Source: Anaeroplasma bactoclasticum
Lineage (GTDB): Bacteria > Bacillota_I > Bacilli_A > Acholeplasmatales > Anaeroplasmataceae
Assembly (NCBI GenBank): GCA_023663825.1
Contig: JAMPGQ010000016.1
Coordinates: 1 to 36,469, forward strand
Reading direction: 5' to 3'
Length of the DNA stretch: 36,469 bases
The first letter of the stretch is position 1; each line of letters starts with the position of its first letter. Below, one piece after another: positions 32,942 to 36,469 of the stretch. A model generated the notes under the pieces. That model made no database searches and had not been told where the DNA came from. It saw nothing but the letters and a program-made list of their open reading frames with translations. The position numbers and the translations under genes were made by a program.

Positions 32942-33779
32942 ACAATGGATAAGTAAATTTAAAGAAAGTATTGCTGATTATAAATATTATATCGATTTTG
33001 ATACTGTTGTTAAGAATAAAGACTCTATAAAGGTTGAACTTAATATAATGAATTCCCTCATTGGATCACCAAATATAGAAGAGGAATTTGATTCCTTACT
33101 AGTAAATTATCCTCAAATATTAAAATGTATTCCTATTTTACTAGCTAAAAGAGAGATGGAAATCTTTTGTATGGATTAAGAAGGTGCCTATAAATTTGTT
33201 TTTGATTATATGGGATGTACTAAAGAAGAATATAAGATGTTTATGAGAAAAACAGGTCTATTTGATTTAATGCAAAAGCATTTAGTAAACAATTTGGTGG
33301 ATTATGTTTTAGGTGTAGAAACAGGTCTGAATTCTAATGCTAGAAAAAACAGAGGTGGACATTTGATGGAGAACCTAGTTGAAAGATATATCGTTCAAGC
33401 AGGATTTATAAGAGATACAACCTATTTTAAGGAAATGTATTTATCTGAAATTGAAGATAAATTTCAATTAGATCTTTCGGCTATTTCCAATCAAGGTAAA
33501 ACAAAGAAACGTTTTGACTTTGTTTTAGTTAGAGATAATATTATCTACGCTATAGAATGTAACTTTTATTCTTCAGGTGGTTCAAAGTTAAATGAAACAG
33601 CTAGAAGCTATAAAAATATTGCCTTAGAAAGTCAAAATATAGAAAACTTTAAATTTGTATGGTTTACTGATGGCAAAGGGTGGGAATCTGCAAAAAATAA
33701 TTTAGAAGAGACCTTTGAGGTTTTAGATACAATGTATTCTATTCATGATTTAGAAAATGGTATCTTATTAGATTTTTGA
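32925..33779 (+). pseudogene. dpnB: DpnII restriction endonuclease, interrupted by one in-frame stop
   Basis: The frame begins MKRNFEQWISKFKESIADYK and continues through NIMNSLIGSPNIEEEF and PQILKCIPILLAKREMEIFCMD to TAA at 33177-33179. In exactly the same frame it resumes with EGAYKFVFDYMGCTKEEY and runs to 33779. Both halves match DpnII-type GATC endonucleases, whose normal length (about 288) equals the sum (284 codons). The C-terminal half holds the nuclease core (KRFDFVLVRDNIIYAIECNF) and SGGSKLNETARSYKNIA. One base change (TAA from GAA, AAA or CAA) would restore the protein. A restart at 33210 lacks a ribosome binding site and would omit the N-terminal third. Confidence 0.88.
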
Positions 33780-33926
33780 TAAAAAAACGTTAAAGATATT
33801 GCTTTATTTTTACTTGAAAACAAAATTTTAGAATATTATAAAACTCATTATAAAAATTATGAAATTTTCCTTTTAAAATTATGAATTCTAGGTATAATTA
33901 TAATATACATAAAAAGGAAGATGATT

Positions 33927-34094
33927 ATGGCTAAATATATAATAGAAATAACGGAGATTTTACAAAAACAAATCTTTATTGATGCTGAAAATATAGAAGA
34001 ATCTCTATTAATCGCAAAAGAGTTATATCAAAATCAAAAAATTATTTTGGATGAAAAAAACCATATAGAAACTCATTTTGAAGCTATAGAATAA
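33927..34094 (+). CDS. DpnD/PcfM-like small protein
   Basis: 55 residues, AAAAAGGAAG six bases before the ATG. The pattern YIIEITEILQKQIFIDAENI then KELYQNQKIILD, and an acidic end, fits the DpnD/PcfM C-terminal domain family. This family is found with DpnI-type restriction genes in Streptococcus and on conjugative plasmids; its function is unknown. Promoter candidates lie upstream (TTGAAA 33813-33818 with TATAAA 33836-33841; TATAAT 33893-33898), so it is probably transcribed separately from the broken dpnB. Confidence 0.7.
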   Translation: MAKYIIEITEILQKQIFIDAENIEESLLIAKELYQNQKIILDEKNHIETHFEAIE

Positions 34095-34376
34095 TATATT
34101 TTAATCAATTCTTTATATGAATTTATCCTTTTTTAGGATATTATAATATTTATTTTATTAGAGAATATTTAAGACTATAGAGTCAATCCTTATAAACGCA
34201 AGTGAATTTTGATGAGATATGAGGTACGATTTGATTATATTAGGTATTTAAACTTTTTTTCTGCTCTACATGATGCTGATTTAAAAAAGTTAAAAATTAT
34301 AACCTTACCATAATGGTCATAATATAAGATTCTTTAGAATGATTTATATAAAATTTAGAAAAAGGAAATGAAGGCT
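34095..34376 (+). other. Non-coding stretch, right edge of the second island
   Basis: I see no complete gene. A short frame at about 34212-34313 reads MRYEVRFDYIRYLNFF and, after a shift in a T-run, SALHDADLKKLKIITLP before a stop, possibly a decayed gene end. The rest is AT-rich without clear hairpins. Confidence 0.3.
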
Positions 34377-34931
34377 ATGAACCTATTAGAAGAGATAAAG
34401 AAATACAAACCTTTAAATGAACAAGAGAAAAAGGATAAAGAACAGATGATAGAGTATATGAAAAATAATGATAATTATCTATCAAGAGAAAATAAACTTG
34501 CTCATTTTACTGCCTCTATTTGGACAGTAAATAAGGAGCGTACAAAAGTATTAATGGTTTATCATAAGATTTATGATTCTTGGTCATGGATAGGTGGGCA
34601 TGCTGATGGGATAGAGGATTTACGAAAAGTAGCTTTGCGTGAACTAGAAGAAGAGACAGGTGTAAAATATGCTCGCCTTGTTAGTGATGATATTTTAAGC
34701 CTAGAAACTTTAAATGTGAATGGTCATATAAGAAGAGGAGAATATGTTCCTAGTCATCTACATTTTAACATCACATATTTAGCTGAAGCAGATGAGAAAG
34801 AAAAATTAATGATAAATGAAATGGAAAATAAAGGTGTTCAATGGTTTACCTTTGAAGATGCCTTAAAGGTTTCTCATGAGCCTTGGTTTGTTGAAATGAT
34901 ATATAAGAAATTAATTCAAAGAAGTAAATAA
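34377..34931 (+). CDS. Nudix hydrolase
   Basis: 184 residues. The ATG at 34377 has AAAGGAA nine bases upstream; the ATG at 34368 is too close to it. ENKLAHFTASIWTVNKERTKVLMVYH leads into a perfect Nudix box (GHADGIE...RELEEETGV). It resembles the Nudix proteins related to IPP isomerase/ADP-ribose type enzymes in Bacillota, but the substrate is not readable. Terminator directly after the stop. Confidence 0.9.
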   Translation: MNLLEEIKKYKPLNEQEKKDKEQMIEYMKNNDNYLSRENKLAHFTASIWTVNKERTKVLMVYHKIYDSWSWIGGHADGIEDLRKVALRELEEETGVKYARLVSDDILSLETLNVNGHIRRGEYVPSHLHFNITYLAEADEKEKLMINEMENKGVQWFTFEDALKVSHEPWFVEMIYKKLIQRSK

Positions 34932-34938
34932 GAAATAA

Positions 34939-34968
34939 GTCGTCTAAGAAAATAGACGGCTCTTTTTT
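34939..34968 (+). terminator. Terminator after the Nudix gene
   Basis: GTCGTCTA (34939-34946) pairs with TAGACGGC (34953-34960), one G-U, followed by TCTTTTTT. Confidence 0.88.
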
Positions 34969-34985
34969 ATCAGCTTTAGATAATA

Positions 34986-35014
34986 TTGACCTTATCTATG
35001 AGAAGTGCTATAAT
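34986..35014 (+). promoter_or_regulatory. Promoter of the MATE gene
   Basis: TTGACC (34986-34991), 17 bases, TATAAT (35009-35014). Near-consensus sigma-A promoter 27 bases before the GTG start. Confidence 0.85.
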
Positions 35015-35041
35015 TCTTTTTGTTGTTAGAGGTGTAGAATT

Positions 35042-36427
35042 GTGACGAAAGAGAAAGCTTTGAACCAAAAGGATTTAACCACAGGTTCCCCATTTAAAAA
35101 AATTTTCATATTCAGCTTACCTTTAATGCTTTCAAATTTATTACAGGTTCTTTTTAATATGTCTGATGTGGCAGTAGTAGGAAGGTTTGGAAGTAAGGAA
35201 GCGCTTGGATCCGTTGGTTCAACCACAACCTATGTCATCCTCTTTACAGGAATATTAATTGGACTTGGTAGTGGTGTAAATGCTCTAATTGCAAGATTTT
35301 TAGGTTCTAAGGATGAGGCGCGTGTTTTAAGAATTACACATACAGGTTTTTTAGTCTGTTTGATTATAGGTGTATTGTTAGTTGGCTTAGGAAGTGCATT
35401 AGTGCGTCCTATGCTTGTGCTTTTAAATACTAAACCAGAATTATTAGAGGAAGCAGTATTATATGTGTATATTGTTTTTGCAGGTTTACCTGCTTTAGCT
35501 ATATACAATTATGGAAATGGCATATTAAGTGCGGATGGAGATACAAAAAGACCACTCATATTTTTAGCTTCAGCAGGTGTTATAAACATTGCTTTAAATC
35601 TTTTCTTTGTCATTGTTTGTTCCTTGTCTGTTGTAGGAGTCGCTTTAGCAAGTATTATTTCACAGTATATCTCAGCTATTTTAATTCTCATAGCACTAGT
35701 AAGAACAAAGCGTCCTTATCAATTCAGATTTAAACTTTTAAAAATATATAAAAAGGAAACTAAAGAGATTTTATCCTTAGGCTTACCAGCAGGTATGCAA
35801 AATGCAATTTTTTCTATGGCAAATCTATTCATTCAATTTGGTGTAAATAGCTTTGATACGATTATGGTAGAAGGAAATTCAGCTGCTGCAAATGTGGATG
35901 CCTTTGTCTATGATTTAATGGCAGCCTTTTATATGGCAATAGCTAGCTTTATTGCTCAAAACTATGGAGCAGGAAAGAAAAACAATATTTTAAAATGTTA
36001 TTTTATTGGATTATTTTATTCTTGCTTTGTAGGCCTTGTTTTTGGATTCCTTTTTGTTTTATTTGGGAAACCATTCTTATCTTTATTTACAAGTGATAAA
36101 GAAGTGGTAGAAGCAGGAATGAAAAGACTAGTAGTTATGGGGTGCTCGTATTTTATTTCTTCATTTATGGATGCAACCATAGCTGCTTTAAGAGGACTTG
36201 GGAAAACCATCGTCCCAACAATCATTCTAATTTTTGGGTCATGTGTATTTAGAATTGTTTGGGTATATAGTGTTTTTGCATATTTTAAAACCATTCCATC
36301 TCTTTATCTTTTATATCCAGTATCTTGGACTCTTACAGCAATATCTGTCATCATTTATTTTGTTATAGTTTATAGAAAAATCTTTTTGAAGAATAAGGAA
36401 AGCCTACATATCAAAGCATACCGGTAA
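35042..36427 (+). CDS. MATE family efflux transporter
   Basis: 461 residues from a GTG, AGAGGTG seven bases upstream. About twelve membrane segments in two pseudo-symmetric halves. Hallmarks: FSLPLMLSNLLQVLFNMSDVAVVGRFG at the N-terminus, GLGSGVNALIARFLG, YNYGNGILSADGDTKRPL, LGLPAGMQNAIFSMANLF, FIAQNYGAGKK and DATIAALRGLGKT. These proton- or sodium-driven antiporters export drugs or metabolites. Monocistronic with its own promoter. The last 42 bases of the window contain nothing recognisable. Confidence 0.95.
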   Translation: MTKEKALNQKDLTTGSPFKKIFIFSLPLMLSNLLQVLFNMSDVAVVGRFGSKEALGSVGSTTTYVILFTGILIGLGSGVNALIARFLGSKDEARVLRITHTGFLVCLIIGVLLVGLGSALVRPMLVLLNTKPELLEEAVLYVYIVFAGLPALAIYNYGNGILSADGDTKRPLIFLASAGVINIALNLFFVIVCSLSVVGVALASIISQYISAILILIALVRTKRPYQFRFKLLKIYKKETKEILSLGLPAGMQNAIFSMANLFIQFGVNSFDTIMVEGNSAAANVDAFVYDLMAAFYMAIASFIAQNYGAGKKNNILKCYFIGLFYSCFVGLVFGFLFVLFGKPFLSLFTSDKEVVEAGMKRLVVMGCSYFISSFMDATIAALRGLGKTIVPTIILIFGSCVFRIVWVYSVFAYFKTIPSLYLLYPVSWTLTAISVIIYFVIVYRKIFLKNKESLHIKAYR

Positions 36428-36469
36428 TATGTCAATAGGAGAAAAAGAATAAAATATCAAATAATAAAA

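Noticed and set aside
1-36469. CRISPR array
   Set aside because: No regularly spaced repeat with unique spacers was seen; the only phased repeat (30465-30533) has 11-base gaps.

Overview
The window comes from a low-GC, endospore-forming Bacillota chromosome. Two sporulation-specific genes are present: the germination protease gpr, with a forespore-type promoter, and the cortex enzyme pdaA. The rest of the core (trmD-rimM, holA, addAB, rpsT-gpr, pgsA-recA, CvfB, Gram-positive style ribosome binding sites) also fits Bacillota. The short AddA and AddB, the compact genes and the AT-rich codon use suggest an Erysipelotrichia-like or neighbouring lineage, but I cannot prove the genus from the sequence.

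Layout. (1) 1-6030 is an accessory island abutting the 3' end of a tRNA-Ser(GCU). It holds a two-gene restriction-modification system in which the methyltransferase motifs appear to be divided between a small subunit and a 1353-residue nuclease/helicase/methylase protein. A gene-poor stretch follows, with a SAM-clan-like leader plus terminator on the + strand and a promoter-driven, highly structured unknown RNA on the - strand. (2) 6033-23105 is core genome: tRNA-Ser, a small unknown operon ending in cvfB, addB-addA-glycosylase-rimM-trmD, yihY-pdaA-holA, a YtrA-like GntR/ABC operon, rpsT (-), gpr, two small unknown genes, pgsA-recA. (3) 23106-30175 is a mixed metabolic region: the remnant of a V8-like serine protease, a preQ1-I riboswitch in front of a VUT/YhhQ queuosine-precursor transporter and an SDR oxidoreductase, a GNAT-Nudix fusion with a DUF1848 protein, an ArsR-like regulator, an iron alcohol dehydrogenase, and a DUF3781 / GNAT / Nudix-O-acetyltransferase cluster. 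(4) 30192-34094 is a second accessory island, beginning at tRNA-Leu(CAG). It has 20-bp-phased direct repeats, a serine recombinase, a DpnII-type cassette (dpnM, dpnA, and a dpnB endonuclease gene interrupted by one in-frame stop) and a DpnD/PcfM-like small protein. (5) 34377-36427 holds a Nudix hydrolase and a MATE efflux pump.

How it fits together. Both defence loci sit beside tRNA genes, the usual landing sites of integrating elements. In the second island the GATC methylases look intact while the endonuclease looks dead, so GATC methylation may persist without restriction. The preQ1 riboswitch reads clearly: its pseudoknot would sequester the ribosome binding site of the transporter gene. 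Three Nudix proteins, two of them fused to acyltransferase domains, lie within about 10 kb. The items most worth follow-up are the split methylase/helicase system, the unknown - strand RNA at 5313-5472, the orphan SAM-like leader, the single-stop dpnB and the Nudix fusions.
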